From contig NC_092340.1 in assembly GCF_046630445.1 (NCBI RefSeq), positions 23,572,001 to 23,636,000 on the forward strand: a DNA stretch of 64,000 bases. Reading direction: 5' to 3'. This document shows positions 35,697 to 47,365 of this stretch, piece after piece. Each line of letters begins with the position of its first letter. Within the stretch, counting starts at the first letter, position 1. The notes beneath the pieces are model-generated. The model ran no database searches. It saw only the letters and a program-made list of their open reading frames with translations, and was not told where the DNA came from. The position numbers were made by a program, and so were the translations under genes. Source of the stretch: Rutidosis leptorrhynchoides (lineage: Eukaryota; Streptophyta; Magnoliopsida; Asterales; Asteraceae).

Positions 35697-36064
35697 TTAA
35701 AGCATTTAGAAGAAATATCGGACAAATGTACTACGTAATATACTTACCACGCTATACTCTAGCTTGTTAGGTTCTTTCATTTCGAGATGAAAGAGCTTTT
35801 ATTTATAAAATTTTGGTTTTTTGGAAGAAAGAAAAATATATCAGAGGGAGTATTATTTTGTAACGACAAGTGTTACGACCATCCCATCTACCAATCAATC
35901 AAACTTAATCATATAGGAAAATAGAAAAGAACTTGACAAAGAAAAAACGAATAACAATAACAAAAAAATAAATAAAAAACATGCATAATGTCTTGTCGGC
36001 GTTCATGTTGTTTATCGTTGACATTCTAGACCACAGAATACACACTCTTCCATGTATTAATTCC

Positions 36065-36117
36065 CACGTTTTCATTTAAGTCCTTTTCACTTCAGTCCCC
36101 TTTCCAACCTTATAAAT
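36065..36117 (+). promoter_or_regulatory. Putative JOX core promoter: T/G-box and TATA box (B)
   Basis: CACGTT at 36065-36070 and TATAAAT at 36111-36117, same spacing as in unit A. The roughly 460 bp above the ATG is almost unchanged between the copies, so core promoter control is probably shared. Confidence 0.45.
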
Positions 36118-36168
36118 CCATTTCAAAATCTCTTTAAAATTCATACTTATCCCTTTATCCTTTGAACC

Positions 36169-39100
36169 ATGGTTTGCCCTAGTGATCATTGGCTAGAACC
36201 CATTGTTCGGGTCCAATCCTTATCCGAAAGTGGGCAACCCGTAATCCCGGATAGATACATCAAACCACTAACCGATCGCCCATCGTTTACGAGATCTCCA
36301 CCCGATCTAAACATACCAATTATCGATTTGGCCGGGCTTAAAAACGTCGATGTCACCGTTCGTGAAGCGACGTTGAAGGAAATCTCGATCGCGTGCCGTG
36401 ATTGGGGATTTTTCCAAGTGATTAATCATGGATTAAGTGGGGAGTTAGTTGATGGAGTAAGAGAGATTTGGCGGGAGTTTTTTCATGAGTCGATGGATGT
36501 GAAGCAAAAATACGCGAATTCGCCGAAAACATATGAAGGTTATGGAAGTAGATTAGGGCTTCAAAAAGGAGCTATACTTGATTGGAGTGATTATTATTTC
36601 CTTCATTATCTTCCTTCTTGTTTAAAGGATCACAACAAATGGCCTGATAAACCACCTTCTTTGAGGTTAGTTCTATTTACCATAATAAACTCATAGTTAA
36701 CAAATTTGTAACAAGTATCACTAAAAAAATTTTTTTACCCGTCTCATATAGATTGTTCACCTTACTATCTGTGTTCGTCTGAAAATTTTTGTTGCTTACT
36801 CTAAATAGCAATAAAGAATCATTAATATTCAAATTATATCTCTTTTATTATCGGAAATTTTACATTAAATATAGAAATTGATTTATTAATAATTATTAGT
36901 TACTCTTTATTACAACACTAAATGAAAGGCGATTAGACAATATATTAATATACCTTAACTTCAACAAAAAGTCATATTTTTAATAGAACGGAGGAAGTAA
37001 ATAGTTTGTATGATTATGTTAAATGTGACAAGAAAATAAGTAGATAGCACAAAAGTAGAGCTTATGTTGAGTTTAATTCTTCTTAGCACGAAAAATTTAT
37101 ACATCATACCTCAAGCTCTTAACAAGTAGTCTTTAAGTTCAAATTTAGAATTAATTATCAGAATAGGATTAAAAAAACAGTCACGGAAATATTATTTCAT
37201 GTAGTTTCATGTAGATATTGATGAAAATAATCTTTGAAAGTGTAAACTTTTAACGCTTCGTTTCATAAATTTCTATGAGAAATGATTTAATCACTCGTTT
37301 TTATGCAAAAAATTTCACAGCATGCATGAACCATCACACAAAGAGGGAGAAGAAATACAGGAAAATAAATTTTTATTGTGATTGGTTAATTTGATTGATC
37401 ATCCTGAACATTGTTGTATGAATTTAATGCGGAATCCTCTAAATTTGTATCGAAGATAAATGAGAGGATTGAAAGGAAAAAAAAAAAGTGAAAACGTAGT
37501 GTTTAAGTGTTTCTATGTAGGGAAATAAATAAACCGAATGCATGATGATTTAATATAATTTTTCTTTTGATATTTCCTTCAACACTAAATAATCTCATTT
37601 CTTTCCTCTCTTCATTATTTGTTCTTCTCTGTTTATAAATATCGCGTATAGCTTCTTTGCATAAATTATGCTACATTGGGATCCGTATATGTGTACGTGT
37701 AAAAACTTAATTGCATGATCTGGTTGCAAGTGGTACAAAATAATAATCAAACTATTTTTAGTAACAAAATTTATTTACGTTAATAACAAAGAACAATTTT
37801 CCTTTTTTAAACAAAGTAAATAAAATAATATATTTTTTAATAATAATTCTAAGAATTGTCATTAAAAATTTAAACATGCTAATTTTGTTTGTATTTTCAA
37901 GTAAACTACCTATTTTTTAAGAATTAACCATCACTAAGTTAACAAATATATCACTACTTCATGCATCATTTTTTTTTTTTTTTAAGACAATTCTAAGGAT
38001 TATCATTACTTATTAGAAAATTTTATAAACTTTAATTCCTTACTAACTTATAGTATAAGAATTTTGAATTTTCATTTTTTATCAAAAGGAGAATCATTTT
38101 AATTAAAATAATATAAAAAGACTAATAAAATTCTAAAATCAAACCAGTTGACAAAATATTTATATTTGAATGTGTTAGATTGAATTTATTTAAGGGTTTG
38201 CATGCTAAAGTGAATATCTTCATGTACGAATTAAGTGTTTGACAAATGAATTATACAAGTGTTAACTGATAAGTATTTAGCTAATATATTAATTGTTAAA
38301 TCTAAAACTCTGGGTTTATATTCGTGAGCGAGTCAATATAAACTACTGAGTAATGAATGTTGGTACTTTAGAAGTTAGGACCCGCTATGTGAAAGTTTGA
38401 TTCTAAAAATGGCGCGGGTTCGATTCCACTTCGTGGCAAGAATTTACAAATCTTGTGACAGTATGATAATGGTTGCTTCTGTCACATGTGTAATGACAGG
38501 TCACAATTGACAGGTCACGCTTAATAATGTGGCTCCGTCACTAGTAGGTATATCTAACTTTGTTGCTTTAACGAAAAAAGTATATGGAGTATAATATTAG
38601 CAAACTATTGGCCCGTAATCAGAGGCGTAGTCAGGATTTACAAATGGAGTAACTTAGTCTTTAATTGGATAATTAAAAAAAAAGCTACATTAACAAGTCA
38701 TAACATTATATTTGATATTTGAACTTTGAGAGTGGCTTACAATTATTTGTGCTTAATAATAGAAATGAAACTTAGGTCTCGATTGAGCCTTGGGGGAGGC
38801 TGAACACCCCTCAGTCACCCCTTGTCTCTGCCCCTGTCCGTAACATACTAGAAGGACAAAGAAAATTTCAAGTAAGCTATGATTAAGTTGGTATAGATTT
38901 TCGTTTCTTATAATGTAGGGAACTCGTGGAAGAATACTCAAAGGAAATAGTTCGATTGGGCAATGTTTTATTAGAGGCGTTTTCGATTAATCTCGGATTA
39001 AAACAAGATTATCTTCAAAACGCGTTTGGTGGTGATGATATTGGGGCTTGTTTGAGAGTAAACTTTTATCCAAAATGTCCACAACCCGACTTAACCTTAG

Positions 39101-41021
39101 GTCTATCGTCTCACTCTGATCCCGGTGGCATCACATTTTTGCTCCCTGATGAGAATGTTAGCGGGCTACAAGTTAGACGAGACCAAAAATGGATCACGGT
39201 TAAACCGGCTCGACATGCCATAATTGTGAACATCGGTGATCAAATTCAGGTAACTTTATATTTTCATGAATTATTAAGATTTGATAATTGAGTGGTATTT
39301 TCGGATTTATGTCAAGTTGGTCTAGTGCAAAATGGGGACCAAAACATTCTGATGGCTGTTTTACATTTCGGGTGGTTGTCATTTGTTTGTTTCCAAAATA
39401 TCTAATAAGATTGTAATTCACACGTGAATGACCAAAATGTCTAAATAAACATGTTAGTTCAGTTTGTCCTATACCATATATGTCGTATTATGATCGTTGC
39501 AATCAAAAGATGTGGCCTAGCTCAATAATAACCGTTAATATAATGTTAGAGAATTGATTGATATATGTTATATGAATTTGTCTAACATTTTAAGGGCATA
39601 AATTAAGACTAATTAAAAACGTATTAAATTTCTAATTACATAACATTACGTAAATTCATTAATGTTCTTTTATAATTAGAAATTTTTCAATTTATGTCTT
39701 AAGAGCACAAGATCAGAATATTTAATGAACCATAGTTTTTCATAAATAATAAAATCATAATTACTTATTAATATATAACGAAAATAAATGAGTATAGTTA
39801 ATGATTTTTAAATTATAAATAGAAATTTCAAATTCATTTAAATGTTCTTATCTTATCCTCTTATCTTAAAGCATAAGATAGCCAAAATAATTACGGAGTA
39901 ATATACTAAATATACTACTACTCCCTAATATATTAGTTATGAATTTAACTATTTAAAGACATAACATATGCCCTTATATGTTGACTCATATGTATAAAAT
40001 GAATAAGACTAAGAGTATAACTGGATAAACCGATAAGGTTTTTTTTTTTTTTTGGTAAGCAAAGAAACCCTCCTATGAACGAGCACATTGGCTCCCCCAT
40101 AGAAGGTAAAACCTCGGGTAATCAAGCCTCCCGAGCGCGAGACCTGGTACTGGGTGAATTGCGCATTATGCGCACCCTCTTGTCACACTCCCTTTTTGAA
40201 CAATTTGGCATAGCCAAGGATTGAACCCGAGTGGTGTACTTCATTGGACAACTCGGTGGCCACTCAGGCAAGCCTGAGTGGGTTTTTTCGTTCAAACTAT
40301 TCAGAAGATGACAAATATATTTACTTAGAAGTATGCAATTGTTATTTCGTGACCATTTTCAATTACGTTTGTGAAGATATTAAAACTCTAACAATTGTAT
40401 ACAAAATAACACGAGGAGAATCTCATATTTTGCCATTATGAACACATAAAATGCATATTTTCCAAATATGCATTAATTATTATCATTGTACATAATGCAT
40501 ATAAAACTTGTACTTTGGGAAAATATGTAACTTATGTGTTTATGAGGGGAAAATATGAGATTTTCCCTACATTAAGAGTGTTTGAAACATTTTGTTTTTA
40601 TGTTTTCGTAAATACATGTATTTACCAAAGGAAATTTGTTACGTTGATATATTGATAATCAGTCAATTAATATGTTTCAGTTAAAAAGTTGTGTTTTAAT
40701 ATCCTACTTAAGGTACAAAGGTACTTTTTTAAATATCTGACTCATCATGTAATTTTTCATTCCTTCTTTTAGGTTTTAACCAATGCTATATACAAGAGTG
40801 TAGAACACAGGGTGATAGTGAATCCGGACAAAGAGAGAGTGTCGTTGGCGTATTTTTTTAATCCGAAGAGCGATTTGCTTATTCATCCAGCACCAGAGTT
40901 GGTAAAACCTGAGACGCCATCTCTTTATCCTCCAATGACTTTTGATGAATATAGACTTTTCATACGGACTAGAGGTCCGCAAGGAAAATCTCAAGTAGAG
41001 TCTTTAAAATCGCCAAAATGA
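36169..41021 (+). CDS. JOX: Jasmonate-induced oxygenase-like 2OG/Fe(II) dioxygenase, copy B (3 exons)
   Basis: Spliced CDS join(36169-36665, 38919-39249, 40773-41021), 1077 nt, 358 aa; same intron positions and GT-AG borders as copy A. Only three coding differences from A are visible: two silent and one giving Q256K in the segment DQ(Q/K)WITV, outside the metal and cosubstrate sites. Fe ligands H231, D233 and H288, 2OG arginine R298 and the putative jasmonate-contacting R212, R337 and R341 are all kept. The near absence of protein change against more frequent intron change fits either purifying selection or a short divergence time. The predicted role is the same: oxidation of jasmonic acid to its 12-hydroxy form, a turnover step that dampens the hormone response. 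Which copy is expressed cannot be told from sequence. Confidence 0.9.
38346..38526 (+). mobile_element. SINE-like remnant in JOX intron 1 (B)
   Basis: Counterpart of 5360-5540 with the same box B-like gggttcgattcc. No tail or duplication seen. Confidence 0.35.
40039..40282 (-). mobile_element. tRNA-derived SINE in JOX intron 2 (B)
   Basis: Same insertion as 7054-7293, with box B complement near 40220-40230 and a 15-bp poly-T at its left end (11 in A). It shows the SINE was present before the units separated. Confidence 0.7.
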
Positions 41022-41099
41022 CCTTGTAAGTCATGTACGACGCGCGCAGATTTGTGTTTGTATATGTACGTTTATATCGTGTTTGTTTATTTTCTCTTC

Positions 41100-41105
41100 A
41101 ATAAA
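41100..41105 (+). promoter_or_regulatory. Candidate polyadenylation signal of JOX copy B
   Basis: AATAAA about 80 bp after the stop, matching unit A. Confidence 0.5.
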
Positions 41106-41701
41106 AAAAATCACGATCTATATTTAAGCATTCATTCATCAAGATACTAATAGATGTTTTGTTTTGTAAGACAAACAACATTAACCATTTTCTATATTAT
41201 GATCACTTTCATGTTTTTCATCTCTATATGAAAAGGTTTTGTCTTGCAATTATATATATTCGTTGTATCTTTCAAGAAAAAAACATAATCAAATGAGTTA
41301 CTCCATTAGTTAGCGTCTTGGTTCAAAATTCTTTAAGACCACTCCCAACGGAAAACGTGCTCACCCGCCGTCAAACTTTATAACCGAGGGCGCCGATGGC
41401 AATGGTGCCAACCTCGGCCGCCCTCCAAAGCTGCACACCATTTCGAGCTGGTGAATGTGATCGTATAGCATAATGTAGGGCGAGTAAGCGACCGTTTGTA
41501 TATTTCAAACAGATATATATTTAATGGATATCTTTATTTTTCACCTATATATACAAATCATAAACAAAACACAAAACACTTCAAACATTCAACTCAAAAT
41601 CAAAACACACACTTCACAATCACTCAAAAATGTTGACACTTCTTTCCATAATTGTCTCATTCGACGTGTAATACGGAGATGAATTTCGGAATGCGTATAA
41701 A

Positions 41702-41914
41702 ATGTACGATTGTAGGCGTGCTTCGAAAGCTTCGTTCGAAGCATTCGACGTTCACGACTTCAGTTTACAAGACTTGTTAGAATTATTGAAAGAAAATTCA
41801 CCGTTTGAACACACCGACGTGCTTTATTTTGAAGATGACTGTGTTCTTATAATGTTCGATACGTACCTACGTACCGACGAACAATGGTACAGTATAAAAG
41901 AAACTGTCAATTAA
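41702..41914 (+). CDS. Unrecognised 70-aa ORF, open in B and split by a SINE in A
   Basis: The product is acidic and aromatic-rich (contains DVHDFSLQDLLELLKEN) and I do not recognise it. It sits about 120 bp after a TATA-like tatatataca sequence inside a probable Harbinger-derived stretch, so it may be a remnant of a transposon ORF. Unit A has the same frame interrupted by the SINE at 8797-8940 and a few amino-acid changes, which suggests no strong constraint. Confidence 0.25.
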   Translation: MYDCRRASKASFEAFDVHDFSLQDLLELLKENSPFEHTDVLYFEDDCVLIMFDTYLRTDEQWYSIKETVN

Positions 41915-42149
41915 CATTCAAATCGAATTTCTATTTATTTAGTTTCGGAAGATGAAGATAACCGTTAAGTACCCTATCAACCTGCTTACGATACTGATGA
42001 CCGTTTTTGTACGAATTCCAAATAGAAAAATGTTTTTAGTATTTTATTGTGTTTTAGTTTAATTATGTCGTAGGTTAAACAAATGTAACCGTACATGTGT
42101 TTTGGAATAAAAATAATTTTTTAAATAAAAATATGGCCAAGATCTCAAT

Positions 42150-42151
<2 letters not shown>

Positions 42152-42204
<53 letters not shown>
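42152..42204. repeat. (AAT)n microsatellite (B)
   Basis: Perfect trinucleotide array matching 9314-9366 in unit A. Confidence 0.95.
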
Positions 42205-42209
<5 letters not shown>

Positions 42210-42480
42210 ATGTGAGGAATGATGTATGGGTTAGTAGTGGTGTGTTATGAAAATGTAATGGGAGGAAGTGATGAGTAAATGGAAGGAGAAAGCTAATGTG
42301 ATGCTGATATGACAGTGAATGAAAAAAAGATGTCATGATTAAAAGTGATATAATAACAAATTATTTATTGGTTATGAATTAAAGTCAAAAACGTTCACCT
42401 AATGAATGGTTAAATAAGTCCATTAAAACGCAACTAAATAGATACTCCATATTGCATAATATTTATAGTACGGTAGGCTA

Positions 42481-45400
42481 TGTTAGAAATAGGAGGTTAT
42501 GTGTATATTATTTGTGGAAGAGAGGATTGATGATTTAGAAGTTTAATTGATCTTGAAAACTCTTCTTTTATTGCTTATTGAATTGCTTTGTTGCTTGATT
42601 ACAAATGAGGGGTGAAGCCCTCTATTTATACTACTCAATGGAGTAGTCTAGATTACTCCATCATCTACTACTATCTAGATATTTCCTAGTATTTCTAGAC
42701 CTAGATATTTTACAAGATTATTCTACACATTCTACACACTTTCACTACTACATATTACAAGAAGCTTCTACATAATGGGCTATAATCTTGATCCAAAATA
42801 TTTGTATACTTGCAAGCCCAAATCTAAAACACATAGCCCAAAATCAAGTTTAGTTTCCAACAGCCCCCCTTAAACTTGATTTCGTCACTCCGAGCATATT
42901 CCGTAATCTCTGAAATGTCTCGTGTTTTAGGGCCTTTGTGAAAATATCAGCAACTTGGTCAAGTGACTTCGCGTTCTTTATCTGCACCTCTTTATTTGTA
43001 ACACACTCCCTTATGTAATGGTATTTTGTATCGATGTGTTTGCTTCGATCATGGAAGACTGGATTCTTTGCTAGAGCAATCGCAGACTTGTTATCCACAT
43101 ATATCTCTGTAGGTTCCTTTTGAAAAAACTTAAGCTCATTTAGTAACTTCCTGAGCCATATTGCATGACAGGTGCACGATGTTGCTGCAACAAACTCGGC
43201 TTCACACGTTGACAGAGTCACAATGGGTTGCTTCTTCGAGCTCCATGTGAACGCCGTATCTCCCATATAGAACACGAAACCACTCGTACTCTTACGAACA
43301 TCTATGTCTCCAGCCCAATCACTATCACTGTATCCAACTAGCTTGAAGTGCTCAGAAGGCGAATAAAACAGGCCATAGTCAATCGTACCTTTGATGTAGC
43401 GAAGTATCCTCTTGGCCGCCTTCAAGTGATTTATTGTAGGTGCTTCCATATATCGACTTACTAGTCCAACTCCGTAGAGAATATCTGGTCTCGTGCAGGT
43501 TAGGTACCTCAGACTTCCAACCAAACTCTTGTATTGTATTGGGTCCACCAAGTGTCCTTCATCATCTTTTGACAATTTGAGATTGCAATCCACCGGTGTG
43601 TTCATTGACTTGCAGTCATTCATCTTAAACTTCTTGAGCACCTCATTCGCATAACCTTCTTGGGATATGAATATTCCTTCTTTCTTTTGTTTTACCTCAA
43701 TCCCAAGATAGTAAGCCATAAGTCCAATGTCGGTCATCTCGAACTCCCGAACCATTGCTTTCTTGAACTCATCAAACATTTTGGGATTACTGCCAGTGAA
43801 TATTAAGTCATCCACATATAGGCACACAATCATAACATCTCCTTCCTTGCTTACTTTGGTATAGAGAGCATGCTCATGTGGGCATTTTGTAAAGCCATTC
43901 TGTTGGAAATACTTGTCTATCCTGCTATTCCATGCTCGAGGCGCTTGCTTCAACCCATATAAGGCCCTTTTCAATTTCAGCACCTTATTCTCTTGGCCTT
44001 TCACGATGTATCCCAAAGGTTGTTCTATATAGACTTCTTCTTCTAAGTGGCCATTAAGGAACGCGGATTTGACATCCATTTGATAAATCTTCCAATTATG
44101 TTGAGCCGCAAGTGAGATTATCAATCTTATAGTTTCTAGACGAGCGACGGGAGCAAATACTTCTTCATAGTCTATGCCAGCTCGTTGACTATATCCCTTC
44201 GCCACCAACCTTGCCTTATATCTTTCAACTTCACCTTTGGAATTCTTCTTGGCCTTGTACACCCATTTTACACCAATAGCCTTATGTCCCTTTGGTAGTG
44301 TGGCAAGATCCCACGTATTATTCTTCTCGATTGCTTGAATCTCTTCGTCCATAGCACGTTTCCACTTTTGGCTTTTTGTTGCGTCTTCATAACTTATTGG
44401 CTCACAATCGGCAAGAAGGCAGAACAATGATAGATCCTCCATAGGCTGGGTTACCTCGTACAACTCCCTAATGCTCCTTGTGTGATGTTGTAGCCTACTT
44501 GATTCTCCTCCTGATGTTGGTGTCACTTCATTAGGTGTAGTGGTTGGAGTACGTGGAGAGTGCGGAGATGGTGTACTAGAAGGTTCTTGAACTTCTAGAT
44601 ATTCTTCGTTCCTTGCAGTACTTTCGAATGGATAAGGGAGAAAGTCGTAGTTCTCCTCTTCGGGAACATTCCAATCCCATGTTGCTTCTTCATCGAACAC
44701 CACATCTCGACTTGAGATTACTTTACCGGTCTTGGGATTGTATAACTTGTAACCCTTCGAACTTGAGTCATAGCCCACGAATATGAGTTTCTCGCTTTTA
44801 TCATCGAGCTTCGTCCTCTTCTGATCTGGCACATGAGCATATGCCACACTTCCGAACACTCGAAGGTGTGAGATGCCTGGCTTCCTTCCACTCCAAGCTT
44901 CAATGGGCGTTTTGTTCTTGACGCTTCTAGTGGGCGAGCGATTTGCAAGATAGATCGCACAGTCTACTGCCTCAGCCCAAAACTCCTTAGGCATCCTTTT
45001 GCTCTTTAACATACTCCGAGCCATATCAAGAATGGTCCTATTTTTTCTTTCCGCAACACCATTTTGTTGAGGTGAATACGGAAGTGTTAGAGGACGTCGT
45101 AACCCATTGTTGTCGCAAATTTCCTTGAATTCCTTGGATATGAACTCTCCTCCACGATCGGATCTCATCGCCTTTATGGTGAGACCACTTTGATTCTCCA
45201 CAAATGCTTTAAACTTCTTGAACATTCCAAAAGCTTCCGACTTCTCTTTTAGAAAATAGACCCATGTCTTTCGACTAAAATCGTCAATGAATAGAAGAAA
45301 ATATCTATTTTTACCAAAAGACGGTGGGCTTATGGGTCCACACACATCCGTGTGAATAAGTTCTAGAGGTTTCTTCGCTCTACTAGAAGCCTCTATTGAA

Positions 45401-47360
45401 AAACTGTTTCGGAAGTGCTTTCCTAGAAGACATCCCTCACAAATTTGATCCGGGTGATTAATTGGAGGCAAACCCTTCACCATTCCTTTACTTGATAATA
45501 ATTTTAAGCCTCCAAAATTTAAGTGCCCGTATCTCATGTGCCAAAGCCAAGAATTATCTTTGAAACATGCTTTTAAACATCGTGGAATGTCATGTTGAAT
45601 ATTTAGCAAGAACATCCTATTCGTTGACATTGGCACCTTAGCAATCAAACCTCCTTTTTGGTCTCTCAGATAAAGACTACGATTTATCATGTGAATATCA
45701 TAGCCTTTCTCTAAGAGTTGTCCAATACTCAGTATATTTGTCTTCATATTAGGCACATAATACACGTTAGAGATAAATTGATGCCTTCCATTTTTCAAGC
45801 GGATGAGGATCTTACCTTTGCCTTTAACCGGGACTTTTGAGGAATCTCCAAAGGTGATATTTCCACTTATTACCTCGTCTAACTCCACAAACATGTTTTT
45901 GTCACCGCACATATGGTTGCTTGCACCTGTGTCGAGATACCACAAATTTGATTCTCCGTTATCTTCACCTTTGCATGCTAGTAACAAAGTGTTTTCCACG
46001 GCTTCAGTATCTTCTTGTGCAAAATTTGCTCTTTCTTGCACGTAATTGTTTGACTTCTCGCATTCCGAAGCATAGTGGCCAAATTTATGACAATTATAGC
46101 ATTTGGTTTGAGAATTGTCATACCTTGGCTTTCTACTTATGTAGCCTCTCCCGCAACCTCTTGTCGGGTGAAAATCTTGACTTCTTTCTTCATTTTTATA
46201 AGAACTATAACCTCCACATTTGATATATCCTTGCCCTCGTCCTCGGCCACGTACTTGACCACGACCTCGTTGACTCGTTTGATGAGTCTTTTCACTGTTC
46301 TCTTCCTTGAAAGAGAGTTTTGCTTGTAAAGCTTGCTCCAAAGGCTCCTTATTTTTCTTATTGAACCTCTCTTCATGGGCTTGTAGTGAACCCATGAGTT
46401 CATCGATAGTCATTGATTCTAGATCTTTAGATTCTTCAATGGCTACGACTATATAGTCGAATTTTGAATCTAATGATCTAAGAATTTTCTCAATGACCCT
46501 CACATCACTTAAAGTTTCGCCATTCCTCTTTAATTGATTGACAACCGCCAAGACTCTTGTAAAATAATCAGAAATTGATTCTGAGTCTTTCTTATTTAAG
46601 GATTCGAACTCACCTCGTAGTGTTTGTAGTCGAACCTTTTTCACCTTATCAACTCCCTTATAAGAATTCTCCAAGATCTCCCATGCTTTCTTGGCGGTGG
46701 TTGCACTTGCAATTTTCTCAAAAGCTCCATCATCTACACTTTGTTGGATGATGGAAAGAGCCTTTTGATCGTTCGTCTTCATTAATTTTTTCTCCTTGCC
46801 GAGAGGACCTTTTTCTGCAGGTTCCTCATAGCCTTCCTCCACAATCTCCCATAAATCTTGTCCACCTAGGAAGGTCTTCATTTGGATGCTCCATCGATCA
46901 TAATTATCCTTTGTGAGGCGAGGAAACGTGATGACATTGTTGGCCATCATCTTGTCGAACCAAGCTCTGATACCAATTTGTTAGAAATAGGAGGTTATGT
47001 GTATATTATTTGTGGAAGAGAGGATTGATGATTTAGAAGTTTAATTGATCTTGAAAACTCTTCTTTTATTGCTTATTGAATTGCTTTGTTGCTTGATTAC
47101 AAATGAGGGGTGAAGCCCTCTATTTATACTACTCAATGGAGTAGTCTAGATTACTCCATCATCTACTACTATCTAGATATTTCCTAGTATTTCTAGACCT
47201 AGATATTTTACAAGATTATTCTACACATTCTACACATTTTCACTACTACATATTACAAGAAGCTTCTACATAATGGGCTATAATCTTGATTCAAAATATT
47301 TGTATACTTGCAAGCCCAAATCTAAAACACATAGCCCAAAATCAAGTTTAGTTTCCAACA
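42481..47360 (-). mobile_element. Ty1/copia LTR retrotransposon, looks whole, unit B only
   Basis: A 4880-bp element in minus orientation. LTRs of 382 bp (42481-42862 and 46979-47360) start TGTTAGAAAT and end TTTCCAACA; I count two differences between them, pointing to an insertion of roughly 0.2 Myr or less at usual plant rates (rate assumed). The target-site duplication is GGCTA (42476-42480, 47361-47365), single in unit A. The primer-binding site is complementary to tRNA-Met (46964-46975 as read on +) and a polypurine tract abuts the other LTR (42863-42871). One long gag-pol frame fills the interior. It resembles TNT1-94-type elements. Confidence 0.96.
42850..46950 (-). CDS. Copia gag-pol polyprotein
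   Basis: A single 1366-aa frame. In order: gag domain (about 1-230; [20 protein letters not shown]), zinc knuckle ([14 protein letters not shown], about 285), aspartic protease (LDTGASNHM, about 338), GAG-pre-integrase (about 440-510), integrase core (HTDVCGP... with SDRGGEF, about 530-690), reverse transcriptase (about 880-1120; YVDDLIFTG) and RNase H (about 1210-1340; DSDWAGD, STCEAEF). This is the usual Ty1/copia order, with integrase before reverse transcriptase. The frame looks whole. It lies opposite to the JOX gene, downstream of it. Confidence 0.95.
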   Translation of the reverse strand: MMANNVITFPRLTKDNYDRWSIQMKTFLGGQDLWEIVEEGYEEPAEKGPLGKEKKLMKTNDQKALSIIQQSVDDGAFEKIASATTAKKAWEILENSYKGVDKVKKVRLQTLRGEFESLNKKDSESISDYFTRVLAVVNQLKRNGETLSDVRVIEKILRSLDSKFDYIVVAIEESKDLESMTIDELMGSLQAHEERFNKKNKEPLEQALQAKLSFKEENSEKTHQTSQRGRGQVRGRGRGQGYIKCGGYSSYKNEERSQDFHPTRGCGRGYISRKPRYDNSQTKCYNCHKFGHYASECEKSNNYVQERANFAQEDTEAVENTLLLACKGEDNGESNLWYLDTGASNHMCGDKNMFVELDEVISGNITFGDSSKVPVKGKGKILIRLKNGRHQFISNVYYVPNMKTNILSIGQLLEKGYDIHMINRSLYLRDQKGGLIAKVPMSTNRMFLLNIQHDIPRCLKACFKDNSWLWHMRYGHLNFGGLKLLSSKGMVKGLPPINHPDQICEGCLLGKHFRNSFSIEASSRAKKPLELIHTDVCGPISPPSFGKNRYFLLFIDDFSRKTWVYFLKEKSEAFGMFKKFKAFVENQSGLTIKAMRSDRGGEFISKEFKEICDNNGLRRPLTLPYSPQQNGVAERKNRTILDMARSMLKSKRMPKEFWAEAVDCAIYLANRSPTRSVKNKTPIEAWSGRKPGISHLRVFGSVAYAHVPDQKRTKLDDKSEKLIFVGYDSSSKGYKLYNPKTGKVISSRDVVFDEEATWDWNVPEEENYDFLPYPFESTARNEEYLEVQEPSSTPSPHSPRTPTTTPNEVTPTSGGESSRLQHHTRSIRELYEVTQPMEDLSLFCLLADCEPISYEDATKSQKWKRAMDEEIQAIEKNNTWDLATLPKGHKAIGVKWVYKAKKNSKGEVERYKARLVAKGYSQRAGIDYEEVFAPVARLETIRLIISLAAQHNWKIYQMDVKSAFLNGHLEEEVYIEQPLGYIVKGQENKVLKLKRALYGLKQAPRAWNSRIDKYFQQNGFTKCPHEHALYTKVSKEGDVMIVCLYVDDLIFTGSNPKMFDEFKKAMVREFEMTDIGLMAYYLGIEVKQKKEGIFISQEGYANEVLKKFKMNDCKSMNTPVDCNLKLSKDDEGHLVDPIQYKSLVGSLRYLTCTRPDILYGVGLVSRYMEAPTINHLKAAKRILRYIKGTIDYGLFYSPSEHFKLVGYSDSDWAGDIDVRKSTSGFVFYMGDTAFTWSSKKQPIVTLSTCEAEFVAATSCTCHAIWLRKLLNELKFFQKEPTEIYVDNKSAIALAKNPVFHDRSKHIDTKYHYIRECVTNKEVQIKNAKSLDQVADIFTKALKHETFQRLRNMLGVTKSSLRGAVGN

Positions 47361-47365
47361 GGCTA

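Larger units (their letters stand above)
41327..42340. mobile_element. Candidate PIF/Harbinger-like non-autonomous element (B)
   Basis: Counterpart of 8336-9490 without the SINE. It has a left end of the 'accactcccaacgg' type, a TATA-like sequence, a leader, an open small frame (41702-41914), then an (AAT)n array and Harbinger-like subterminal sequence. The right terminus is not identified. Confidence 0.35.
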
